A DNA stretch of 55,620 nucleotides, taken from contig DAOPZC010000030.1 in the NCBI GenBank assembly GCA_035353175.1, positions 1 to 55,620 of the forward strand, written 5' to 3'. Below are positions 8,478 to 16,572 of the stretch, piece after piece. Origin of the DNA: DAOPZC01 sp035353175 (GTDB lineage: Bacteria; Verrucomicrobiota; Kiritimatiellia; RFP12; UBA1067). Under the pieces are notes generated by a model that saw nothing but the letters and a program-made list of their open reading frames with translations, was not told the origin of the DNA and did no database searches. A program made the translations under genes and the position numbers. Each line of letters opens with the position of its first letter. The first letter of the stretch is position 1.

Positions 8478-9005
8478 TTACGGTTCATAGTGGACGTGGT
8501 ATTCCGCCGTGGAGAGCTGGCGGTACAGCTTTTCCTCGTGGGCAAATAGGGGGGAGGCGTTGACGATCTGCGAGAAGCCTTCCCAGATGCCGAACCATCC
8601 CAGCGGCACAAACAGGCTTTCGAGAAGCTTGCCGGTGAGTTCGGGGACAACGTTGAAAAAAGCGAGGAGTGTGATGGCGCTCAGGGACGCGATGCCGACC
8701 AACACGAAGGTGGCACCCCGTGTCCGCATGTGCCGCATGTCGCGCTTCTTTTGCATGGCCCGGTCTTTGAAATGTTTTCTGAGCCGGTGGATCACCATCT
8801 TCTCAGACTTGTCGTCTTGAAGACTTTTCGGAGCGAAGAAAGAGATCAGAAGATCGCCTTTCGATGTCTCTCGGTAGCGCTTCTTCAGCTCGTCGATAAA
8901 GTCTTGCGATAAGGCCCGCTCGTCTAACGGCCGGGGGTCGAAATCCGAAAAGATGTCGTCCCACACATCCAGGATGATCGAGATTTCTTTCAAGGACTCG
9001 TTCAT
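8478..9005 (-). CDS. Small protein with two predicted transmembrane helices, unknown function
   Basis: I do not recognise this 175-residue protein. Residues 1-90 are soluble and charged, rich in acidic residues then in Lys/Arg (VIHRLRKHFKDRAMQKKRDMRHMRTR). Two hydrophobic segments follow, GATFVLVGIASLSAITLLAFF and LFVPLGWFGIWEGFSQIV, and the end is again soluble. It is probably an inner-membrane protein with a cytoplasmic N-terminal domain. It lies 13 bases before the heparinase-like gene and 51 bases after the GH2 gene on the same strand, so it may be co-expressed with these polysaccharide-degrading enzymes. There is no evidence for a catalytic function. Confidence 0.75.
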   Translation of the reverse strand: MNESLKEISIILDVWDDIFSDFDPRPLDERALSQDFIDELKKRYRETSKGDLLISFFAPKSLQDDKSEKMVIHRLRKHFKDRAMQKKRDMRHMRTRGATFVLVGIASLSAITLLAFFNVVPELTGKLLESLFVPLGWFGIWEGFSQIVNASPLFAHEEKLYRQLSTAEYHVHYEP

Positions 9006-9055
9006 GATTCATCCGTCTCTTGCCTGCGGGACCGAGCGGCCTCGTGTGGCCCGCA

Positions 9056-11776
9056 CTACTCCCGCACGCGCAATTTTTGCGGGGCGGCGTTCCATCCCTT
9101 GGTCACCAGTGCCGCACCGCTGGCGAGCTTCGCGGCGTCGGCCTCGATGGTGACCGTCCGCTGCTCGCCCGGCATCAGACTGAAAAAGTTGTCGGTGTAG
9201 AACGACGGCCGCACCGGCTTGCCGTCCTTGTCGAGCAACTGCAGCTGCGTCATGAAGGCGAGCGAGGTTCCCGCATTCTCGACGGTCACGTCGATGAAGG
9301 TCGTGGCGCCTTTGCTCTGTACGCGTTGCGACACCTTGAGCGTCGCGGGCGGCAGCTTCGACAACGTCTCGAAGCCTGCGGCACAAGGCCCCGTGACGGT
9401 TTTCTTGCCCTGGTAGACGCTGGTTGAGCGCCAGTAGAAGGTGTCGGAAACGAACGCACCCTTCTCGTCCGTCAGCGTGAGCTTGATGAAGTGCACGGGC
9501 GTGATGCCGGCGGGGAAGTCGAGCGCAAACGCCTTGTGCGCGAGCCCATCCTCGGGCAGGTCCACCTTGGCCTGTTTCGAGATCACCTTCTTGAGGTTGA
9601 AGTCGTAGACGTCGGCGTTGACCGAGTAGCCCTTGAAGCTGCGGTAGTAGTCATTCACGACCGTGACCGTGTTGGAGAGATACTCGAACTGCGCGTGCAG
9701 CGGCTCCAGCGCGTCCTGCGTGTAGTAGAGCGCGGCGGTGGGCTCGAGCGACCAGTCCCACATGCGGGCGCCCGTCTGGCGCAGCGGCGAGTTGTGGTAC
9801 CAGAAGAGCAGGCCCGCGCAGTAGCGGTCGCCGAAGTCGAGCTTGTTGGCGTTCCACACTTCCCAGATCGAGCGGAAGCCCGCGCCGCCCACGGCCTGCG
9901 CCTTGGTCGCGTACTCCTCGATGCCCTGCGACGGGCCGTACTGGTTCACGAGGTCGTTGTAGAGCGTGGTGATCAGGTGGAAGCCGCCGCCGTCGTGGTA
10001 GTCCCAGACTTCCTTGTTGATCGGCCACAGGTCCTTCTCGTCCATCATCTCGCGCAGGCACTCGACCGTCGGCAGGCAGGGCATGCCGTACTCGGGGTTG
10101 AAGCCGTCGATGCGGCTGCCGCGGTCCGACGCCGTGTTCTCGTAGTGGCGCATCGGGTTGACGGTCTTGTAAGGCGTGCCGTCGTGCACGCCGTCGCACT
10201 CGGACTGCATCATGTAGCCGCGCGTGCCGTCGAGCGCCTGGATCAGCTCCTTCGCGCCGGCGACCTCGGTGGACTCGTTGGAGGAGACGTAGTGCGCGAG
10301 CGAGGGGTGGTTGCGGATGCGCTTGACCGTCTGCGCGACGTTCTTGAGGTAGAGCGCCTGGTCGACCGGATGCCGGGTGTCGCCGGTCAGCCAGAACTCC
10401 TGCCACACCGGCAGGCCCAGCTCGTCGCAGAGCTGGAAGAAGTAGTCCGACTCCGCGATGCCTCCGCCCCAGATGCGGATGAAGTTCACGCCCGCCTGCG
10501 CGGTGTAGCGCAGCTCGGCGTACATGCGGGCGTCGTCCGCGCGCAGCATCGCGTCCGGTATCCAGTTCGTGCCGCGCACGAAGAAGCGTTTGCCGTTCAC
10601 ATAAAACGTGCGGGACTTGTCGGGGCTGTTCTGATCCGACGTGATCTCGCGGATGCCGAAGCGCGTCTTGAGCGCGTCGCTCTCGCTGAATTTCTTGGTC
10701 TTGTCGTCCATCGTCTGGAGCGTGAAGGTTGCCTCATAGAGATTTTGCGGGCCCTTGTTGAGCGGCCACCAGAGACGCGGGTTCTTCATCGCGAGCTGCG
10801 GGTGCGTCTGGGGCGTGAAGGTCACGGTGCGGACCTCGCCTCGGAAGAGCGTGGTGTCGTAGGTGAAGCGGATGCCGGTGCCGGCGATCTCGCCGGCCAG
10901 CTTGATCGTCACGTTGCCGGTGGTCGGATTCTCGACGTCGACCGCGACCGTCAGGTCGGCCGCGTCATAGTTGGGCTTGGCGAGCGCCGCACGCACGAAG
11001 GGATGGCGCAGCGCCGCGCGGCCCGTGGTGAAGAAGGAAATGCTGCGCCAGATGCCGGTGTTGCGGTCGCGCACGCCGTCGTTGAGGGTGAAGTCCCAGC
11101 CGACCGACATCAGCATGGTCACGTTCTTGCCGATCTCGCCGTCGCCGCCGTTGCGGAACTCGTTGTTCGCCGCGCCCCATTGCTTCAGCTTGGTGTCGCC
11201 GGGCACGTCTACGGGCAGAACCTTGACCGCGATGGCGTTGGGCTGGCCGGCCTTGACGTAGTCGGTCACGTCGACGAACTCCTGGCAGAACATGCCCGCG
11301 GTGCAGAAGGCGAGCTTGCCGTTCAGCCAGATCTCCGAGCGGTAGTTGATGCCGTCCGTGCGCATCCAGACGGTCTCGCCCTTAAACTCCCCCGGCAGAC
11401 CGAAGACCGAACGGAACCAGTAGGTGTAGAAGTCGCGTCCCGCCTCGTTGAGGTCGGGGATGAGCCGCTGCGTCTTCTTGTTGTTGAGGCCGTAGTCCGG
11501 CGCGGGATAGACCTTGTTGTGCACCAGCGAGCTGAGGACCGTGCCCGGCACCACCGCGGGCATCCAGCCTTCGGCCACGTAATTCGTGCGCGAGAGTGTG
11601 TCGCCCGACTCCTTCACCTCGCCGGCCTTTTTCATGGTCCACGCGACCGTACCGCCGTGCCCCTCGGCCGAATCTAGCACCACGCGCCCCGTCCGTTCCT
11701 CAAACGCTGCCGGCCGCGCCAACGCAGCGAATGCAGACACGGCTGCCGCACACACAACCATCCACTGCTTCATCAT
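9056..11776 (-). CDS. Secreted glycoside hydrolase family 2 enzyme
   Basis: This 906-residue exported protein has a signal peptide (1-20) and the full GH2 layout: sugar-binding domain with jelly roll (YTYWFRSVFGLP, DGINYRSEIWLNGK), immunoglobulin-like domain, TIM barrel (RTFYVNGKRFFVRGTNWIPD, FIRIWGGG) and C-terminal sandwich domains. Within the barrel, E501 in SSNESTE is the expected acid/base and E562 in NPEYGMPC the expected nucleophile. The overall pattern is closest to the exo-beta-mannosidase, endo-beta-mannosidase and exo-beta-glucosaminidase subgroups, so the substrate is likely a beta-mannoside or beta-glucosaminide; the exact activity is not determinable. It starts with MM and a G-rich ribosome binding site. 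It lies upstream of, and on the same strand as, the small membrane protein and heparinase-like genes and may share their transcript. Confidence 0.93.
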   Translation of the reverse strand: MMKQWMVVCAAAVSAFAALARPAAFEERTGRVVLDSAEGHGGTVAWTMKKAGEVKESGDTLSRTNYVAEGWMPAVVPGTVLSSLVHNKVYPAPDYGLNNKKTQRLIPDLNEAGRDFYTYWFRSVFGLPGEFKGETVWMRTDGINYRSEIWLNGKLAFCTAGMFCQEFVDVTDYVKAGQPNAIAVKVLPVDVPGDTKLKQWGAANNEFRNGGDGEIGKNVTMLMSVGWDFTLNDGVRDRNTGIWRSISFFTTGRAALRHPFVRAALAKPNYDAADLTVAVDVENPTTGNVTIKLAGEIAGTGIRFTYDTTLFRGEVRTVTFTPQTHPQLAMKNPRLWWPLNKGPQNLYEATFTLQTMDDKTKKFSESDALKTRFGIREITSDQNSPDKSRTFYVNGKRFFVRGTNWIPDAMLRADDARMYAELRYTAQAGVNFIRIWGGGIAESDYFFQLCDELGLPVWQEFWLTGDTRHPVDQALYLKNVAQTVKRIRNHPSLAHYVSSNESTEVAGAKELIQALDGTRGYMMQSECDGVHDGTPYKTVNPMRHYENTASDRGSRIDGFNPEYGMPCLPTVECLREMMDEKDLWPINKEVWDYHDGGGFHLITTLYNDLVNQYGPSQGIEEYATKAQAVGGAGFRSIWEVWNANKLDFGDRYCAGLLFWYHNSPLRQTGARMWDWSLEPTAALYYTQDALEPLHAQFEYLSNTVTVVNDYYRSFKGYSVNADVYDFNLKKVISKQAKVDLPEDGLAHKAFALDFPAGITPVHFIKLTLTDEKGAFVSDTFYWRSTSVYQGKKTVTGPCAAGFETLSKLPPATLKVSQRVQSKGATTFIDVTVENAGTSLAFMTQLQLLDKDGKPVRPSFYTDNFFSLMPGEQRTVTIEADAAKLASGAALVTKGWNAAPQKLRVRE

Positions 11777-12084
11777 CGTTATCCCCCCCCCCGCTTCGGT
11801 TCACCACAGATGGCGGACAGTGTAACCCATCCGCCACGTCCAGGCAAACCTCGCCTTGTGTTCCCGGCACGGGCGGCGCGGGCAGGCGGGGGCGCCTGTG
11901 CTTTCACTTCGACGGTGAACGGTGAGCGGGAAACGTGTTGAAAAGTCCCCATAGCGTGTCCTCGCTGCTGAGGAAAGCATCAAGACGCAACTGCGCAAGT
12001 TCGAGGGTTTCTTGACACCCAGCCTCCGCTTTTGGCATGGTTCCGTCTTGTCGTTAATTAAGGGGACCAGTTTCAACCTACTCA
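11777..12084. promoter_or_regulatory. Divergent intergenic region between GH2 and GH101-like genes
   Basis: This 308-base gap separates two divergent exported glycosidase genes and should hold both promoters. On the GH2 side there is an inverted repeat TGGCGGA (11811-11817) and TCCGCCA (11830-11836) with a 12-base spacer, suitable as an operator or a 5' leader hairpin. On the other side, a perfect TTGACA occurs at 12012-12017 but without a good -10 at the right distance. I see no small gene or RNA. Confidence 0.4.
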
Positions 12085-14679
12085 ATGATGGCCGCTATGA
12101 AAAATCACTTCCTAGTCAACCTGTTGGCGGTTTTGTTTGCTCTGACGGCATGTGACGGCGTGCGCGCCGCGCCCGTGGAAAGCGCGTTTAAGCCGAAGCT
12201 TTTGCAGGTCAAATTGAGCGCCTCCGGTGTTCCGGCCGGCGGTTCGTTGAACGCAACCTGTTGGTGGCAGAACACTGGGGAAGCGCCAGCCGACGATGAC
12301 GAGATCATCTTCGTGCACGTGCGCCGTCAGGGAGAAGCGGAGAACGGGCCCGGAGCCGTTCGTTTCGGTGCAGACCATAGCCCCGCCGTTCCCATGTATC
12401 GCTGGCGGCCCAACCGCATCGTCACCGATTCTTCCACGATTCGCGTGCCGCGTGATGCGCCGCCGGGCGATTATGTGCTGCTGCTCGGGATGTATCATCC
12501 GGCGACGGGATCGCGGCGCTCGCTGGACCTGCCGCTGCCGCCAAATGAAAACGCCAGCCGGTACCTGGTCGCCAAGTTCCGCGTGCTGCCGGGTGACGGA
12601 AAGGCGGATGCGGTGCCGCTCATCAACCGTTTCGCGCCGATGCCGTCCGCCGAGTCGGTCGGGGCCCCCAAGCCGGAGAAGACCGTCACGGTTGGGAAGG
12701 GTCCGTTGACGCTCGTAATGGATGCCGCCGCGCCGCGCGTGGCGGCGTGGCGACTGGGGGACGCCGAGCTGACGGCTGATCCGGAAGGCGAGGAACCTGT
12801 CGTCAAGATTCTGTCTGTTGCCGACAACCGTGTGCGGCCGGCCGATGCGAAACCGTTTCAGACAACATGGGCCCTGCGCCAAAAAAGGAAGAGCGCCGTT
12901 TATCGCGCCGAGATCAGCGAAAACGGCAAGCCGAGAGTTACGTTTGACCTCGTTTTCAACGTCACGGGGGACCGGGCCGAAGTCGCTTTGGATTGCGTGA
13001 CGGAAACCGATGGTTATCAGCTGGTCAGCGTGCGGCTCGGCCGGCTGGTGGCGGCAACGGAGGGAGCGCGTCTGGCGTTGCCGTTCAATGCCGGCCGACT
13101 GATCGATCCCGCCCGCAGCACGCCGGCCGAGAAAGTGTTTCAGATCGATTGGATCACGCAGGTGCTCGCGGGCGTTGTGTACGACCGCCGCATGCTGTGC
13201 GCAGCCGACTTGGAGGGCGTGGACGATCGGCTGGTCGCGACGGTGGGTGAAAACTGGGCGGCGCTGGGAGCTTTGTTCGAGCACCGTGCGCCGGCCAAGA
13301 ATCCGGTTCCCTCCTTGTTGCTCTCCGACCGCGGCGCCATCCGGCTGCGCTTCTTTAAACCTGAAAAAGGCGCGCCCGATTGGATGGACGGGACGCGCCT
13401 GTTGCGGGCGGAGGTGAAGGCCCGTCCGCCCAAGCTTTACGATCACACCTTCATCTACAAGATTTTCTGCGACTCTCCCGGCGCGAAAAACTTCGTCACC
13501 TTCGCGCAGGCCGCCGACCTGGTCCGGAAGATCGGCAGGTTGACGGATGGCGCGCCGCAGGTAGGGTACCTCGTCGGATGGCAGCATCAGGGGCATGACA
13601 CCGGTTATCCCGACGTCTTTACCGTGAATCCGCGCCTCGGCGGAGCGGAGGGCTTGAAGGCCGCGATCGAACGCGCCGCCGAAGACAACGCCGTCCTCTC
13701 GTTCCACGACAACTATGACGACGCGTACACGAACAGCCCGGCCTGGGACCCGGCGTTCATCGCCCGGTCCGCGGACGGCGGGCTGATGAAGGGGGGCGTC
13801 TGGGCTGGCGGCCAGTCGTATATCATGAGCTTCTACAAATACGGGATGGGCCCGGCGCGGGAACGCGTGCGGCGCACACTCGCGCTGGCGCCGATCCGCA
13901 GTTCGTATCACATCGATGTGCTCAGCGCCGTGCCGCTGCGGCGCGACTTCAATCCGAAAAGCCCGACTTCCGGCGCGCAGAGCCTTCATGGAAAAATCGC
14001 GATCGTGCGCGAGTTCGACCGGCATGGCGTGGATGTGACCAGCGAGGGCTTTTCCGCTCCCTTTGTCGGTGTTCTGGGCCACGCCTGGCACCTCATGCGC
14101 GGACGCGACACGTTATTTGCAGGCGAGGAGCGGATTCCTTTCGTGCCGTTCATCTATCATGACCGCGCCTCTTACGGCGGCGGCAGGCTCAATGACCTTT
14201 CCGATACGCTTCTGTACGGTTGCGCGCAGTCGGGAGATTTTAGCGGGGGCACACCGCTGAGCGAGATCACCGACCGCTACTATCTGATCGAGGTTCCATG
14301 GTTCTTGTTCCGCCGCAGCGAGATGACGGAGTACACGGCAGCCAACGGCCTCCGGCGCGTCAACTACGGGCCGGACTCGTTCATTGAAGCCGCGGATGAC
14401 AATCAACATTATCGCGTGGTTGTGGATGGCCGGCCGATGGTTGTGGATGGCAACGTATTCGTGCCGAACTGGCGGAATGATGCCTGGCTGGCATACTCGC
14501 GCACGGGCGGCCGTCTGGACTTCCCGGCACCGGAAGGCTGGACTGACGCCGCAAAAATCAGCGCCGTCACGCTGACCGCGGAAGGCCCAGGCGCTATCGT
14601 GCTGGTCACGCTCGACAACGGGCATGTCCGCATCGACATGGCGCCGGCTACGCCGTTGCGGCTACAGTATGGCCGATGA
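12085..14679 (+). CDS. Exported GH101/GH129-like glycosidase
   Basis: The 864-residue product begins with a signal or lipoprotein-like leader (LLAVLFALTACDGVRA). Residues about 35-170 form a beta-sandwich (VPAGGSLNATCWWQNTGEAP), 200-450 a beta-supersandwich as in GH101, and 480-740 a probable TIM barrel (QVGYLVGWQHQGHD, LSFHDNYDDAY). The barrel contains D611 in YHIDVLSA and E654 in TSEGF, which I infer to be the nucleophile and acid/base. The neighbouring enzyme at 19794-23426 shows the same DV..A..L context and the same 43-residue D-to-E spacing (D404, E447), so the two are probably distant homologues. GH101 enzymes release Gal-GalNAc from O-glycans and GH129 removes GalNAc; the actual substrate here is uncertain. 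No nearby Shine-Dalgarno site is visible. Confidence 0.65.
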   Translation: MMAAMKNHFLVNLLAVLFALTACDGVRAAPVESAFKPKLLQVKLSASGVPAGGSLNATCWWQNTGEAPADDDEIIFVHVRRQGEAENGPGAVRFGADHSPAVPMYRWRPNRIVTDSSTIRVPRDAPPGDYVLLLGMYHPATGSRRSLDLPLPPNENASRYLVAKFRVLPGDGKADAVPLINRFAPMPSAESVGAPKPEKTVTVGKGPLTLVMDAAAPRVAAWRLGDAELTADPEGEEPVVKILSVADNRVRPADAKPFQTTWALRQKRKSAVYRAEISENGKPRVTFDLVFNVTGDRAEVALDCVTETDGYQLVSVRLGRLVAATEGARLALPFNAGRLIDPARSTPAEKVFQIDWITQVLAGVVYDRRMLCAADLEGVDDRLVATVGENWAALGALFEHRAPAKNPVPSLLLSDRGAIRLRFFKPEKGAPDWMDGTRLLRAEVKARPPKLYDHTFIYKIFCDSPGAKNFVTFAQAADLVRKIGRLTDGAPQVGYLVGWQHQGHDTGYPDVFTVNPRLGGAEGLKAAIERAAEDNAVLSFHDNYDDAYTNSPAWDPAFIARSADGGLMKGGVWAGGQSYIMSFYKYGMGPARERVRRTLALAPIRSSYHIDVLSAVPLRRDFNPKSPTSGAQSLHGKIAIVREFDRHGVDVTSEGFSAPFVGVLGHAWHLMRGRDTLFAGEERIPFVPFIYHDRASYGGGRLNDLSDTLLYGCAQSGDFSGGTPLSEITDRYYLIEVPWFLFRRSEMTEYTAANGLRRVNYGPDSFIEAADDNQHYRVVVDGRPMVVDGNVFVPNWRNDAWLAYSRTGGRLDFPAPEGWTDAAKISAVTLTAEGPGAIVLVTLDNGHVRIDMAPATPLRLQYGR

Positions 14680-14774
14680 AATAGCAGGTCCAGATTCTCG
14701 GCCAGTTGACTTTCCGCCCCCAAAAGGGCACAGGGCTGACATGGGGTCGCTCATCCCGGAGCCGGAGACCGTGC

Positions 14775-16439
14775 TCAGGGCATCGACACTTTCGCCCTGA
14801 AGAACCGGGAGCCCGCGTTGGTCGTGCCCCAAGCCGAGTCGGTCAGGTTGGCTTTGCCCTCGAAGAGGTACACGCGCGCTGAGCCGAGGTCCGGCGACCA
14901 CGTGAGGCGGGGCGTGCCGTTGCTCACCGCGATCCCCGCCTGGAAGAACGAATGGGCGTTCGTGGGCACGGAGCCGGCCAGGTACTCCTGCCACGCCGCA
15001 TGCCCGTCGCCGTCGCTGTCGGCCCGCGCGGCGGTCTCGTAGTCGGCGTCGGACTGCCCCGCCACGGGGTACTGGGCCAGCCACGTGTAGGGAACGGGCA
15101 CCGGGGTGGACACGGTCACCGGTCCGGTCCATTTGGCGTACAGCGTGTGGTCGAACACCGAGGCCAAGAACGCGGTGTCGGTCGCCCGGATCCCGGCCCC
15201 GTCCTGCCCGGTCCACCAGCCCGCGAAGAGATAGGACGTGCGCGACGGCACCGGCAGCGACCCGTAAGGCGCGCCGTCGTCATAGTAGATTTTTGTGGCG
15301 GGGGTTGCCGTGCCGCCGGCGGCATTGAGCGAGACGAGGCATCCATACAGTTCGGCGGCCGAAAGACATCCGGCGGCGGTATTGTAACCGCCTGCCACCA
15401 GCACCTTGCCGTTGGCCAGCAGGGTTGCGGTGTGTCCGACGCGGGGATTGAGCATCGGCAGGGAAAACAGCCAGGTCCCGCTGGGCGGGTCGTAGATTTC
15501 GGCGGCAGGCAGGTGGCCGCTGGTGTTGTATCCTCCCGTGACCAAGACCTTGCCGTTGGACAGCAGCGTGGCACGGGCCTCCTGCTTCGCGACGGCCATG
15601 GGCGGTGTCATGAGCCACCCGTTGAATGTCGGGTCAAAGAGTTCCGCAGACGAAAGGTTCCCGCCGTCGTTCAGACCGCCCGCCACCAGCACCTTGCCGT
15701 TGGCCAGCAGCGTCGCGCTGTGGAAGGTTCGGGGGACAATCATTGACGGTCTGCTTGTCCATGTTCCGGTTGCCGAATCAAACACCTCGGCGCCCGCAAG
15801 GCTGTGAACATTGTAGCCGCCGGTGACGAACACCTTGCCGTCCGCCAGCAAGGTCGCGGTGTGCTGGCTTCTGGCGGTCTGAAGCGGGGCAACTGTCCAC
15901 CAGGACCCAGTAATGGGATTGAACATCTCTGCGCTTGCGAGCCAGGTGCCACTGGCTCCGCCGAAGCCGCCGGTCACCAGCACCATGCCGTTGGCCAGCA
16001 GCGTTGCGGTGTGGGCAGTCCGTGCGGTTGTCATGGGCATCGTGATGGTCCACAGGCCGGTTGCAGGATCGTAGGACTCGGCGCTGGCGAGGCGGCCGGT
16101 GGCAGCGCTGTAGCCGCCCGTCACGAGCACCTTCCCGTTGGGCAGCAGGGTCGCGGTGTGGCCGACTCTCGGGAAAACCATGGGAGCGGTCACCGTCCAT
16201 GTTCCGGCGGTGGGATTGTAGAGCTCGCAGAACGGGATAAAATTGTTGCTGGTGTCGGCGCCGCCGGCGACGAGCACCCGGCCGTCGGCCAGCAGCGTTG
16301 CGGTATGATCACTTCTGCCCGCGTTCAGCGCGCCGGCGGAAACGAACGGGAGCGCCAGCGCGTGGCAGGCGATGCCGATCGCGACAGGAATTGCCGCCAC
16401 AAAACGAGCCGTGTTTGCGAAACTGATCTTTTTCATCAT
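14775..16439 (-). CDS. Exported seven-blade Kelch protein with InlB repeat and C-terminal module
   Basis: This 554-residue protein has a signal peptide (1-30), then seven Kelch repeats (38-366), one InlB/Listeria-Bacteroides repeat (about 368-440, ending HTLYAKWTG), a calcium-binding-like DSDGDG stretch (LAQYPVAGQSDADYETAARADSDGDG), and a C-terminal beta module ending GSRFFRAKV. Seven repeats are enough to close one beta-propeller. No catalytic residues are apparent; binding to glycan or protein at the cell surface is the likely role. The final module resembles the end of the neighbouring metalloprotease (RFYRLRCP), suggesting a shared surface-display or sorting function in these proteins. 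The gene lies 133 bases downstream of the metalloprotease on the same strand. Confidence 0.85.
   Translation of the reverse strand: MMKKISFANTARFVAAIPVAIGIACHALALPFVSAGALNAGRSDHTATLLADGRVLVAGGADTSNNFIPFCELYNPTAGTWTVTAPMVFPRVGHTATLLPNGKVLVTGGYSAATGRLASAESYDPATGLWTITMPMTTARTAHTATLLANGMVLVTGGFGGASGTWLASAEMFNPITGSWWTVAPLQTARSQHTATLLADGKVFVTGGYNVHSLAGAEVFDSATGTWTSRPSMIVPRTFHSATLLANGKVLVAGGLNDGGNLSSAELFDPTFNGWLMTPPMAVAKQEARATLLSNGKVLVTGGYNTSGHLPAAEIYDPPSGTWLFSLPMLNPRVGHTATLLANGKVLVAGGYNTAAGCLSAAELYGCLVSLNAAGGTATPATKIYYDDGAPYGSLPVPSRTSYLFAGWWTGQDGAGIRATDTAFLASVFDHTLYAKWTGPVTVSTPVPVPYTWLAQYPVAGQSDADYETAARADSDGDGHAAWQEYLAGSVPTNAHSFFQAGIAVSNGTPRLTWSPDLGSARVYLFEGKANLTDSAWGTTNAGSRFFRAKVSMP
15342..16328 (-). 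repeat. Seven tandem Kelch-repeat units of about 144-150 bases
   Basis: Residues 38-366 of the Kelch protein are seven units of 47-50 residues (the last truncated to 37). Each carries the near-constant core HTATLLANGKVLVTGGY followed by AE.YDP.TGTW. The high identity between units suggests recent internal duplication. Confidence 0.9.
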
Positions 16440-16572
16440 TCTCTTTCTTTCTGTCTCAAAAATCGGTGAGCACCCTTTTCAGCACCCGCATTTGAGCGTG
16501 TTAAGATAAATCATCCTTGCGAGGCGGGGAAGTCCTATGTTGCGAGAAGGGCGAGCCGCACGCCGCCCCGTG

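Noticed and set aside
9491..11677. 728-residue plus-strand frame over the GH2 gene
   Set aside because: Antisense to a clear GH2 enzyme with both catalytic motifs; composition is shadow-like.
12012..12060. Strong sigma-70 promoter from the perfect TTGACA
   Set aside because: No acceptable -10 hexamer lies 16-18 bases downstream (GCATGG), so it is not listed as a promoter.
15342..16328. CRISPR-like regular repeats
   Set aside because: The period of about 147 bases is in frame and encodes Kelch units within an intact gene; there are no short repeats with unique spacers.
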